Assembly: GCA_041910015.1 (NCBI GenBank)
Contig: JAYRRR010000114.1
Span: forward strand, 1-64,000
Length of the DNA: 64,000 nucleotides
Direction: 5' to 3'
Origin: RPQJ01 sp041910015
GTDB lineage: Bacteria > Pseudomonadota > Gammaproteobacteria > Steroidobacterales > Steroidobacteraceae
In this document: positions 1-6,553 of the stretch, piece by piece
Layout: every line of letters starts with the position of its first letter
How positions within the stretch are numbered: the first letter of the stretch is position 1
Position numbers and translations under genes: made by a program
The notes under the pieces: generated by a model
Told to the model about the DNA's origin: nothing
The model's database searches: none
What the model saw: only the letters and a program-made list of their open reading frames with translations

Positions 1-151
1 CGCCGTGGCACATCTGCATCGTGGGCGCATCGCCTGCGCCCGTGCCCAGCATGAATCCCTGCGGAACCAGGACGCGGAACGCCAGTGCCGGCAGGAGCAA
101 CAGTCCCACCAGCAGGCGAGTCGACGGCTTGCGGATCGCGCGCAGGTACAT
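1..151 (-). CDS. DUF2946-like small protein, partial (C-terminus beyond window)
   Basis: The first 50 residues are visible. They begin MYLRAIRK, followed by a hydrophobic segment (LLVGLLLLPALAF) and then RVLVPQGFML and MQMCHG. The arrangement of a hydrophobic leader, an R-x-LVP-x-GFM motif and a short Met/Cys-rich stretch is typical of DUF2946 proteins, which are small membrane or periplasmic proteins often found near copper or TonB genes. The start is the ATG at 151-149; no strong ribosome binding site is seen. It follows the MaoC gene after a gap of about 120 bases on the same strand. The function of the family is not established and the rest of the gene lies outside the window. Confidence 0.55.
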   Translation of the reverse strand, partial: MYLRAIRKPSTRLLVGLLLLPALAFRVLVPQGFMLGTGAGDAPTMQMCHG

Positions 152-272
152 CAGGGCAGGACAGTGCCGTCAACCGGGTACAGCCGTCAAGCACATCGGA
201 ACCGGGATGTTCACTTCCGCGAATTCCATGTGTCTGGAAGGCGGATCACGAACAGGTCGCGCCACGAGCGGT

Positions 273-1175
273 TCATGACGTCGCTTCGGGCGCGTGCGTG
301 CGGCCGACGATCGCGGGGCGCTCCGCGGCGTTCGCGAACAGCGCGAACGTGGTCGTCGACGCGGTGGGCGAGGTCGCGGCGTGCAGACGGACTTTCGCAC
401 CGTGCGCGACGGGCCCCTTGAGCCAGGCATCGAGACACAGGAGATCCTGCGCGCCGGCGGCCTTGCCACCCGGGTGCGGCAATTTCGCGAGGCATTGCCC
501 GAGCACGCGCGGTGGGTGGTAGAGCGCGCGATGGAACCCCAGGCGCCGCGCATACCAGTCCCAGAAGTGGATGCCGTTGTAATCGCCCGTAAAGCGCCCG
601 AACCGGAAGTGGTCGGCGTCGCTCATGGTCCACTCTGCGACGCACGGGCCGAAGCCGGTTGGCGACCGCACGGCCGGGGTGGCGGGGTCGGGCTCGCCGA
701 AACGGCCGCGCGTGAAGAACGTCACTTCGCTCTGCCAGGCCAGCGAGCCCGCGACGTGCACAACCGTGTGCAGGTCGAACTCCGCGCCTCTTGCGACGGG
801 GCGGCCGCGCATGACGCGTGTCTCGATGTCGAGCGCGGCGTCGGCCGCGATCGCCCGGTGTTGCTCGAGGTGGTTGCGCACCTGCAGCACGCCCCAGATC
901 GGCACCGGAAACCTGGGGTGCGTCAGGATCGCCATGGCGAGGCGGAACCCGAACGTGTGCGGATACAGCAGGGGCAGCCGGCCGTCGTCCGCACCAGGGC
1001 CCGCGATGCGCCGGAACGCGGCGAGATCGCGCGGGTCGGGCCGATGCCCGTGCCAGCGCGCGACGATGCGTGGCGCGAGTTCCCTGCGGCGCGTCACGGG
1101 CATCATCGCGCGCACCATGCAGGGCAGCGCGGAGGGGCGGCGGTCGAAGTCGAGGATCACGGACCTGACGTTCAC
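273..1175 (-). CDS. MaoC-like acyl dehydratase / hydratase
   Basis: 300 residues with a GTG start. The second half carries a hot-dog hydratase signature: GDYNGIHFWDWYARRLGF around residues 195-212, where D and H fit the MaoC catalytic dyad. It is followed by a second fold element (ALYHPPRVLGQ). MaoC proteins hydrate or dehydrate enoyl-CoA thioesters in fatty acid, steroid or polyketide metabolism. The gene begins 4 bases after the TetR stop, so the two are probably co-transcribed. The substrate cannot be read from sequence. The SDR and SnoaL-like genes upstream suggest a small acyl-CoA or alicyclic catabolic set. Confidence 0.75.
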   Translation of the reverse strand: MNVRSVILDFDRRPSALPCMVRAMMPVTRRRELAPRIVARWHGHRPDPRDLAAFRRIAGPGADDGRLPLLYPHTFGFRLAMAILTHPRFPVPIWGVLQVRNHLEQHRAIAADAALDIETRVMRGRPVARGAEFDLHTVVHVAGSLAWQSEVTFFTRGRFGEPDPATPAVRSPTGFGPCVAEWTMSDADHFRFGRFTGDYNGIHFWDWYARRLGFHRALYHPPRVLGQCLAKLPHPGGKAAGAQDLLCLDAWLKGPVAHGAKVRLHAATSPTASTTTFALFANAAERPAIVGRTHAPEATS

Positions 1176-1179
1176 GGAT

Positions 1180-1779
1180 TCACTCGCGCGCGATGGCGCC
1201 GAGCACGGCCCGGGCGGTCTGCGCGATGAGGTCGTCGATCACGGGCGGCACGCGCGTGCGCGCCTGAACGCAGGGTTTGATGCCGCCAAACGGAGCGTCG
1301 AGCAACGCAAAGCGCAAGCGGGTCATGGTCTCCGCGTCGGTGCGCCCGAAGGCGCGCTGGGCGTATGCGCGCAGTGCGCCACCGAGCTGGGGTTCGAGTG
1401 CGGCGGCGCGCTCCGCGAGTTCGACGGGCCAGTCGCCACTCATGAAATCGCGGCGGTGATGCAGCAGGAGCAGGCGCGATTCGAGCGGATGCTCACGCGC
1501 CCAGGTCGCCATGAACCGCGCGCTGGCCACGCCGCCTGCGACGTCGTCCGCGTGCGCGAGGCGGGTGACGAACCCGTCCTGAAAGCGTTCGACGACGTCC
1601 ATCCAGAGTTCAGCGAGCAGTTGCTCGCGGCTGCGATAGCGGTGGTAGATCGAACCCGTGGGTGCGCCCACTTCCCTGGCGAGCGCGGCGACCGTGACGC
1701 CTCGAGGGCCGCGGTCCGCCACGAGCCGCAACGCCGCCCCCCGCAAATCGCTGCGCGCGAAGATGGCTTTGCGACCCAT
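1180..1779 (-). CDS. TetR/AcrR family transcriptional regulator
   Basis: 199 residues. The N-terminal helix-turn-helix is clear: AALRLVADRGPRGVTVAALAREVG, then GSIYHRYRSREQLLAEL (about residues 15-58). The C-terminal half is a divergent ligand-binding region. TetR proteins are usually repressors released by a small ligand. A repeat-rich AT segment that looks like its operator overlaps the region just upstream of the ATG, which suggests autoregulation. It is followed by the MaoC gene with a 4-base gap. Confidence 0.88.
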   Translation of the reverse strand: MGRKAIFARSDLRGAALRLVADRGPRGVTVAALAREVGAPTGSIYHRYRSREQLLAELWMDVVERFQDGFVTRLAHADDVAGGVASARFMATWAREHPLESRLLLLHHRRDFMSGDWPVELAERAAALEPQLGGALRAYAQRAFGRTDAETMTRLRFALLDAPFGGIKPCVQARTRVPPVIDDLIAQTARAVLGAIARE

Positions 1780-1780
1780 C

Positions 1781-1804
1781 GTTCTAGAATACGCGTTCTA
1801 TAAT
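1781..1804. promoter_or_regulatory. Candidate TetR operator / promoter
   Basis: Immediately upstream of the TetR ATG are two direct copies of GTTCTANAAT (1781-1790 and 1795-1804), 14 bases apart. The segment also contains the perfect palindrome TTCTAGAA (1782-1789) and the inverted pair TAGAA-N6-TTCTA (1785-1800). This AT-rich block contrasts with its GC-rich surroundings. The position and symmetry fit binding of a dimeric TetR protein. No footprint is implied. Confidence 0.5.
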
Positions 1805-1868
1805 TGTGATGTCAATGTACCGCCACGATGGGCGGCGGGGCAGGTGATTTCCCGGATCCGGGCCTGTC

Positions 1869-2654
1869 CTACGGCAGGAACTCGCCGCCGTTGGCGTCGA
1901 GCAAGGCTCCGGTCACGGCACTCGCGAAGTCGGAGATCAGCAGCATCGCGGCGCGGGCCACTTCGTCGTCGGTCACGATGCGTCGGAGCGCGATGTTGCC
2001 TTCGATGCCAGCGACCAACTGTTCCACGGGAATGCCCGCCTGCGCCGCCGCGCGCTGCACGCTGTCGCGGACGGGATCGCCCCACATCCAGCCGGGCAGG
2101 AGCGTATTGACCCGAACACCCTGTGGACCGACCTCCCGCGCCAGGTAGGCCGCCAGCACCCGGAGTGCGCCTTTCGAGGCGGCATAGGCGGCATTGCCGG
2201 ACGGTCGCCGGATCGCCTGTGTGTTGATGAACAGCACGGCGCCGCTGCGCTGCTGCTGCATGTGGGGCAGGACTTCCTGGGTCATGGTCAGGCTGCCGAA
2301 GACGTTCGTCTCGAACACCTCGTGCCAGCCCTGCAGGTCGTCGGTGGCGAGCGGCCGCGCGGGTCCGTAGCAGAAGGCGCTGTTGATCAGTGCGTCGATG
2401 CGCCCGCAGCGTTCGATCGTGGCGGACGCCAGGCGGCGGCACTGCGCACGATCCGTGATGTCGACCGGCACCTTCAGCACCGTGCAGTCGGGGCGAACTG
2501 TACGAATGCGGTCCTCGGCATCGTCGAGTCTGGCGGCGGTGCGTGCCCCGACGACCACGGCCCGGGCCCCGGCGCGTGCCGCCTCGACGGCCAGCTTGAC
2601 GCCGAGCCCGGGTCCGATGCCCGAGACGATGACGACCTTGTCTGCCAGCAGCAT
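1869..2654 (-). CDS. Short-chain dehydrogenase/reductase (SDR)
   Basis: 261 residues of a classical SDR. The nucleotide-binding motif SGIGPGLG is near residue 11, NVFG (the NNAG-region helix equivalent) near 115, and YAASK holds the catalytic Tyr and Lys near residues 158-162. The third catalytic position, usually Ser about 13 residues before the Tyr, falls in FINTQAIRR and is Asn or Thr. Catalysis may therefore use Thr or be weakened. It starts 9 bases after the SnoaL-like gene, which suggests an operon. The likely reaction is NAD(P)-dependent alcohol/ketone conversion of an unknown substrate. Confidence 0.85.
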   Translation of the reverse strand: MLLADKVVIVSGIGPGLGVKLAVEAARAGARAVVVGARTAARLDDAEDRIRTVRPDCTVLKVPVDITDRAQCRRLASATIERCGRIDALINSAFCYGPARPLATDDLQGWHEVFETNVFGSLTMTQEVLPHMQQQRSGAVLFINTQAIRRPSGNAAYAASKGALRVLAAYLAREVGPQGVRVNTLLPGWMWGDPVRDSVQRAAAQAGIPVEQLVAGIEGNIALRRIVTDDEVARAAMLLISDFASAVTGALLDANGGEFLP

Positions 2655-2663
2655 GTCGACCTC

Positions 2664-3191
2664 CTATTCGCCCTGCGCGGGCCGGCCCGTCCGGCTCAGC
2701 AAATGCGCGGTGATGGGTGGCCTGTCCTGCATCAGGTAATCGAGTTCGTACAGGGACTCGTAGCGACTCTCGCGAATCTGCCAGCGATCCCCTGTCCTGA
2801 CGTAGCGATCGCGATACAGGGCGGTGCCGGTCACGTGGTGCATGTCCCACAGCCGGTAATAGTGGCCATGCAGATACCAGATGCCGGTTGCCTCGACGTC
2901 GCTGACGAGGTCGATCTCCGGATGATGCACGGTGTGCTGGGCGAGCATCTGGTCGTTCGCCATGCCGGCGATCAGGCGGAGGTAGTCTTCCCGGCCACGC
3001 ACGACCTGCTGGAAGCTGCCGCTGGCGAAGTGCACGACGACCTCTTCGTCGAGCAGCGTCCGCAGTTCCTCGAGATTGGCGGTGTCGACGCAGCGGCAGT
3101 ACGCATGCTTCACGCGCTTGATCGCCTCGATGGCGCGCAGCGCCTGCAGCTCGCGCTGCATCGCGCGGAACTCGTCCATTGCGATGTCCAC
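2664..3191 (-). CDS. SnoaL-like / nuclear transport factor 2-fold protein
   Basis: 175 residues. The helix-rich start (AIEAIKRVKHAYCRCVD) followed by beta segments (VVVHFASGSF, ATGIWYLHGHYYR, YRDRYVRTGDRWQI) is typical of SnoaL_4-type proteins. These include isomerases, dehydratases such as the bile-acid 7-alpha-dehydratase family, and binding proteins. The GTG start at 3191-3189 is preferred over the internal ATG four codons later, because AAGGAGA sits about 8 bases before the GTG. It is followed directly by the SDR gene. The exact activity is not predictable. Confidence 0.75.
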   Translation of the reverse strand: MDIAMDEFRAMQRELQALRAIEAIKRVKHAYCRCVDTANLEELRTLLDEEVVVHFASGSFQQVVRGREDYLRLIAGMANDQMLAQHTVHHPEIDLVSDVEATGIWYLHGHYYRLWDMHHVTGTALYRDRYVRTGDRWQIRESRYESLYELDYLMQDRPPITAHLLSRTGRPAQGE

Positions 3192-3223
3192 CGTTCGTCT
3201 CTCCTTGCCGCGTCGCGCGCGAC

Positions 3224-4402
3224 CTATGCGTCAGCCGCGGCGGCACGTGGCTGGATGTATCGCTCCCGGTAGGCGGCGAAGTCCCGCCGGATCTGCTGCT
3301 CCGAGAGGCCGAACTGCTCCAGGCTGTAGCTGTGCGGCGGGCGTCGCTCGCGCCGGTTGTGCTCCAGGTGCTGCTGCATGCGTGCTTCGACATCCGGCGG
3401 CAGGTCGAGGTGGACGAAGTCGTACATCGCCTCGATCACATCGAGTGGCCTGCCGACCGTGTCGGCAAACCACACGTCGAGGAACGGTGCCGTCGGCGTC
3501 CGGTCGCGGTAACGCATGGTCTCGATCATGCCGCGTGCATAGATGGCCGAGCGCTGCTGCCCGGAGCGCGCGGGATCGGGGTTGCGCATGTAGACCAGCC
3601 GGAGGTTGTGGATGAAGCTCCCGCTCGAGGGCACCGTCTCGAGCGGGTCTCGATGCGTCTGGATCACCTGGGCTCCGGGAAAGACCTCGAACAGCACGTC
3701 GATCTGCCGCAGGTGATGAGGCGCCTTCAGCACCCAGCGCCGTGCGCCAGCCCCGCGCCGCCGCTTCTGCCACTGGATGAACTTCAGCATCCGCTGCAGG
3801 TGCCGGTAGGCCGGCACCTGATCGGCCTGCCACAGCCAGTCGGAATAGCTCGGTACATCCGCGTAGGCATCGAAGTAGCCGTGGAAGGAATGCTCGATCA
3901 GCATGCCTTCCTCGTCTGCCGCCTCCGCGTCCCAGGGATGGATCGACAGCAGCGCCGGATTGGCGGCGATCATCGCCGCTACCTCGGCCCTGGCCAGCGC
4001 GATGCGCGGGTCCGGACCCGGCGGCAAGGGGTCGGACAGCGGGACCGGATAGCGGGTCTCCCAGTACAGCATCGGATACAGGCGCGGATCGCTGCCGAGG
4101 ATCCGTTGCAGCATCGTGGTGCCCGTGCGGGGCAGGCCGACGATCACGATCGGGTCGGTCACCTCTTCGTCGTCGATCTCCGGGTGACGCTGGTAGAAAT
4201 CCTCCAGACCCAGCCGATTCTGCAGGCGCTCGACGATGCGCCCATGGAGCCGCTCGCGGCCAGCCTCGCTGAGCCCACCTTCCTCGTCGAGGGCGTGCAG
4301 CAGGACTGCCAGCGCCGGACGGAAGCTGTCATCGCCGAAATCCTCGAGCCCGCCGCTGCGGGTACTGGCCTCGGCAAGCAGGGCATGGATGTCAAAATTC
4401 AT
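3224..4402 (-). CDS. PAPS-dependent sulfotransferase family protein
   Basis: 392 residues. The PAPS-binding P-loop GLPRTGTTMLQRIL lies near residues 88-101. A second cofactor segment (LKAPHHL, then QVIQTHRDP) lies around residues 215-250, matching Sulfotransfer_3 family enzymes. These proteins transfer sulfate from PAPS to hydroxyl groups; in environmental bacteria many have unknown acceptors. It sits between the DUF1214 and SnoaL-like genes with short gaps on the same strand. The presence of a sulfotransferase in a putative catabolic cluster hints at a sulfated or polyhydroxylated substrate, but this is inference. Confidence 0.82.
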   Translation of the reverse strand: MNFDIHALLAEASTRSGGLEDFGDDSFRPALAVLLHALDEEGGLSEAGRERLHGRIVERLQNRLGLEDFYQRHPEIDDEEVTDPIVIVGLPRTGTTMLQRILGSDPRLYPMLYWETRYPVPLSDPLPPGPDPRIALARAEVAAMIAANPALLSIHPWDAEAADEEGMLIEHSFHGYFDAYADVPSYSDWLWQADQVPAYRHLQRMLKFIQWQKRRRGAGARRWVLKAPHHLRQIDVLFEVFPGAQVIQTHRDPLETVPSSGSFIHNLRLVYMRNPDPARSGQQRSAIYARGMIETMRYRDRTPTAPFLDVWFADTVGRPLDVIEAMYDFVHLDLPPDVEARMQQHLEHNRRERRPPHSYSLEQFGLSEQQIRRDFAAYRERYIQPRAAAADA

Positions 4403-4444
4403 GATCTGGTACGCCTCTGCACACCGCGATCCGATGCCGCCCGG

Positions 4445-5572
4445 TCAGGCCGGGCGGGGCGCCAGCCAGTCGTCGTAGCGGACGACACGACATGCGGGCT
4501 GCGGTGGATCGATCGCCATGTTCCAGCGCAGTCCCATGGTGCCGTGCGCGTGCCCTGCCGTGTCCATCCAGTTGCCGCGGCCGGGATCGCGGGCCGACAC
4601 GACGATGAGAAACGTGCCGTCCGGTTCGAGCCGGACGCTGTGCTTGTTCACTGTGATCGGGTGGTAGCGATAGTCGAGGGATTCGAGCCAGTAGTTGTTG
4701 AGCTGGAAATTCCAGTAGCGGCAGACCGGGGGCCGGGCGGTGATCAGCAGGGCCTCGTCCGGTGCGAGCTTCCAGTAGCCGTGGTAGAAGACCTGGTTCG
4801 CGGCCTTGTGTGCCGGCGCCCGCAGCGAATCGGGCGGAGCGTGCAGCTCGTTCGGGTGCTGCGCAAAGCCCTCGGCCCAGCTCGTGAAGAGATCGGCCGA
4901 ACCTTTCACGAAGGTCGCCGTCGTCGCCAGGGCACGGTCGAGCGCGGCGGGATCGAGGGGCGCGGGCGGGCCACTCACCCCGAGGCACTCGATGTCGAGT
5001 TCGACCGGTATCTCATTCCGGCGGTCGAGGAAGAATTCGCGCACGACGAGACTCGAACTGCGCGGCTCCAGGCGGATCCAGTTGCCGGCGTGCGGCGTGG
5101 CAGAGAGCACGATCTCGAAACGGCCGTCCGTATCGAGCACGAGATCGGCCGAGTCCAGGTAGCCGCTGCAGCCCGAAGGCCCGCGCTCGCCGTAATGGCC
5201 GTAGTACGCACCGATGCCGAGGTAGGTCGAGGTTCCGCGCCGGCCGTGGATGCGGTACTCGCGGCTGCCATCGAGCGCGCAGTTCTGATAGCGGCAGTCG
5301 GGGTTGTCCGCGCCGAGCTTCGCATCGGCGCGCGCCATCTGATAGAAGCGCGGGTGCTCGGGATCGGCGTGCTCGACGAAGCGCTCCAGGGCGACGCGCA
5401 CGAGTCGCGACAGATGACGGTAGCCCTCGGCGCGGTCGAAGGCGTTGGCGGGCGAACTCGCGCGAAAGAGGGCCGCGCGCGCGCCCTTCAGAGCCTCGCA
5501 GAAGTCGTCCCAGGTTCTCCCGTCGAGAACCCGCTGCAGCGACTCGTGTTCATCCATTCTGCGGTCTGTCAT
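4445..5572 (-). CDS. DUF1214 domain-containing protein
   Basis: 375 residues from the ATG at 5572-5570, which overlaps the TGA of the upstream SMP-30 gene (ATGA junction). This supports translational coupling and this start. The C-terminal half has the DUF1214 pattern: NQVFYHGYWKLAPDEALLI, then YWNFQLNNYWLESLDY, then VVSARDPGRGNWMDTAGH. DUF1214 proteins are often paired with DUF1254 and are of unknown function, with jelly-roll-like repeats. The gene belongs to the same transcription unit as the TonB receptor and lactonase-like protein. Confidence 0.82.
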   Translation of the reverse strand: MTDRRMDEHESLQRVLDGRTWDDFCEALKGARAALFRASSPANAFDRAEGYRHLSRLVRVALERFVEHADPEHPRFYQMARADAKLGADNPDCRYQNCALDGSREYRIHGRRGTSTYLGIGAYYGHYGERGPSGCSGYLDSADLVLDTDGRFEIVLSATPHAGNWIRLEPRSSSLVVREFFLDRRNEIPVELDIECLGVSGPPAPLDPAALDRALATTATFVKGSADLFTSWAEGFAQHPNELHAPPDSLRAPAHKAANQVFYHGYWKLAPDEALLITARPPVCRYWNFQLNNYWLESLDYRYHPITVNKHSVRLEPDGTFLIVVSARDPGRGNWMDTAGHAHGTMGLRWNMAIDPPQPACRVVRYDDWLAPRPA

Positions 5573-6495
5573 CGGCCGTAATTCAGGGGCAGGCCGGGCC
5601 GCGGCCATTCGAAGGCGACGACACGTCCCGAGAGCCCGAAGGTGACATAGGCGGTCCGCAACCCGGGGCCGCCGAAGCAGATGTTCGAAGTGAGGGGATC
5701 GGACAGTTCCAGCTGTTCGCTCGAAGCTCCGTCCGGGGCGAGCACCAGGATGCCACCAAGGCCGGCAGTCGCGACGCACACGTAGCCGGCGCTGTCGACG
5801 GCCAGGCTGTCGGGGTACCGCGACGCGCCGGCCCGGCCGATGACGGGCCCCGCCACGGCGGCGAGCGTCTCCGGCGTCCGTCGGATCCGGCCTGGACTCT
5901 CGAGCTGGAAACGCAGGATCTGCCCGGTGTAGGTCTCTGCCACGTACAGCGAGCTGCCGTCGGGCGATAGGCCGATGCCGTTCGGACTGTCGAGCGGCGC
6001 GATGACCGTTTCGATCCGGCTGCCGTCGGCACGCGCGTAGCACACGGCGCCGCGGTCGCGTGAGCGCCCGTAGACCTTGCCGTAGTCGGTGAACCAGAAG
6101 CCGCCGCAGGCATCGAAGACAAGATCGTTCGGCGCGCGCAACGCGTGGCCGTCGACGTCGGTGTACAGCGTGTCGACCCGGCCGCTGTCCAGGTCGACGC
6201 GCTGGATGGATCCCGGCCGTGCCTCCGGCGGCGCTTCAGCAATCGGCACGCGCAGCCCACCGTGCTCGATCCAGGCGGTACCCCCGTTGTTGCAGACATA
6301 GCAGGCACCGTCCGGGCCGATGGCGGCGCCATTGGGCCCGCCGCCGACGTCCGCGATGCGCCGCTTCGTGCCGTCCGGATGGATCTGCGTCAGGCAGCCG
6401 CCGAGGATCTCGACGACCAGGATGCTGCCGTCCGCGAGGGCGACGGGCCCTTCCGGTACCTGCAGACCCGTGGCGACCTCGCGGCAGTCGATCAT
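5569..6495 (-). CDS. SMP-30/gluconolactonase/LRE family protein
   Basis: 308 residues of a six-bladed beta-propeller. Diagnostic segments are EGPVALADGSILVVE near the N-terminus (metal-ligand Glu), NGAAIGPDGACYVCNNGG, APNDLVFDACGGFWFTDYGK and NGIGLSPDGSSLYVAETY. The family hydrolyses lactones with a divalent metal. It starts 58 bases after the TonB receptor gene and overlaps the DUF1214 gene by 4 bases. No signal peptide is seen, so a cytoplasmic location is likely. Confidence 0.87.
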   Translation of the reverse strand: MIDCREVATGLQVPEGPVALADGSILVVEILGGCLTQIHPDGTKRRIADVGGGPNGAAIGPDGACYVCNNGGTAWIEHGGLRVPIAEAPPEARPGSIQRVDLDSGRVDTLYTDVDGHALRAPNDLVFDACGGFWFTDYGKVYGRSRDRGAVCYARADGSRIETVIAPLDSPNGIGLSPDGSSLYVAETYTGQILRFQLESPGRIRRTPETLAAVAGPVIGRAGASRYPDSLAVDSAGYVCVATAGLGGILVLAPDGASSEQLELSDPLTSNICFGGPGLRTAYVTFGLSGRVVAFEWPRPGLPLNYGR

Positions 6496-6553
6496 GATCT
6501 CAGACCCCTGGTGGCGAGCGGCAGTGCAACGATCCCGTGCATCGGTGCGACCG

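Noticed and set aside
1798..3393. Long open frame of about 530 codons over the SDR and SnoaL-like genes
   Set aside because: Arg/His-rich translation with no family motifs; it is a by-product of high GC in another frame of clearly real genes.
3179..5581. 800-codon plus-strand frame opposite the sulfotransferase and DUF1214 genes
   Set aside because: No recognisable domain; the minus-strand frames carry conserved motifs, operon overlaps and ribosome binding sites.
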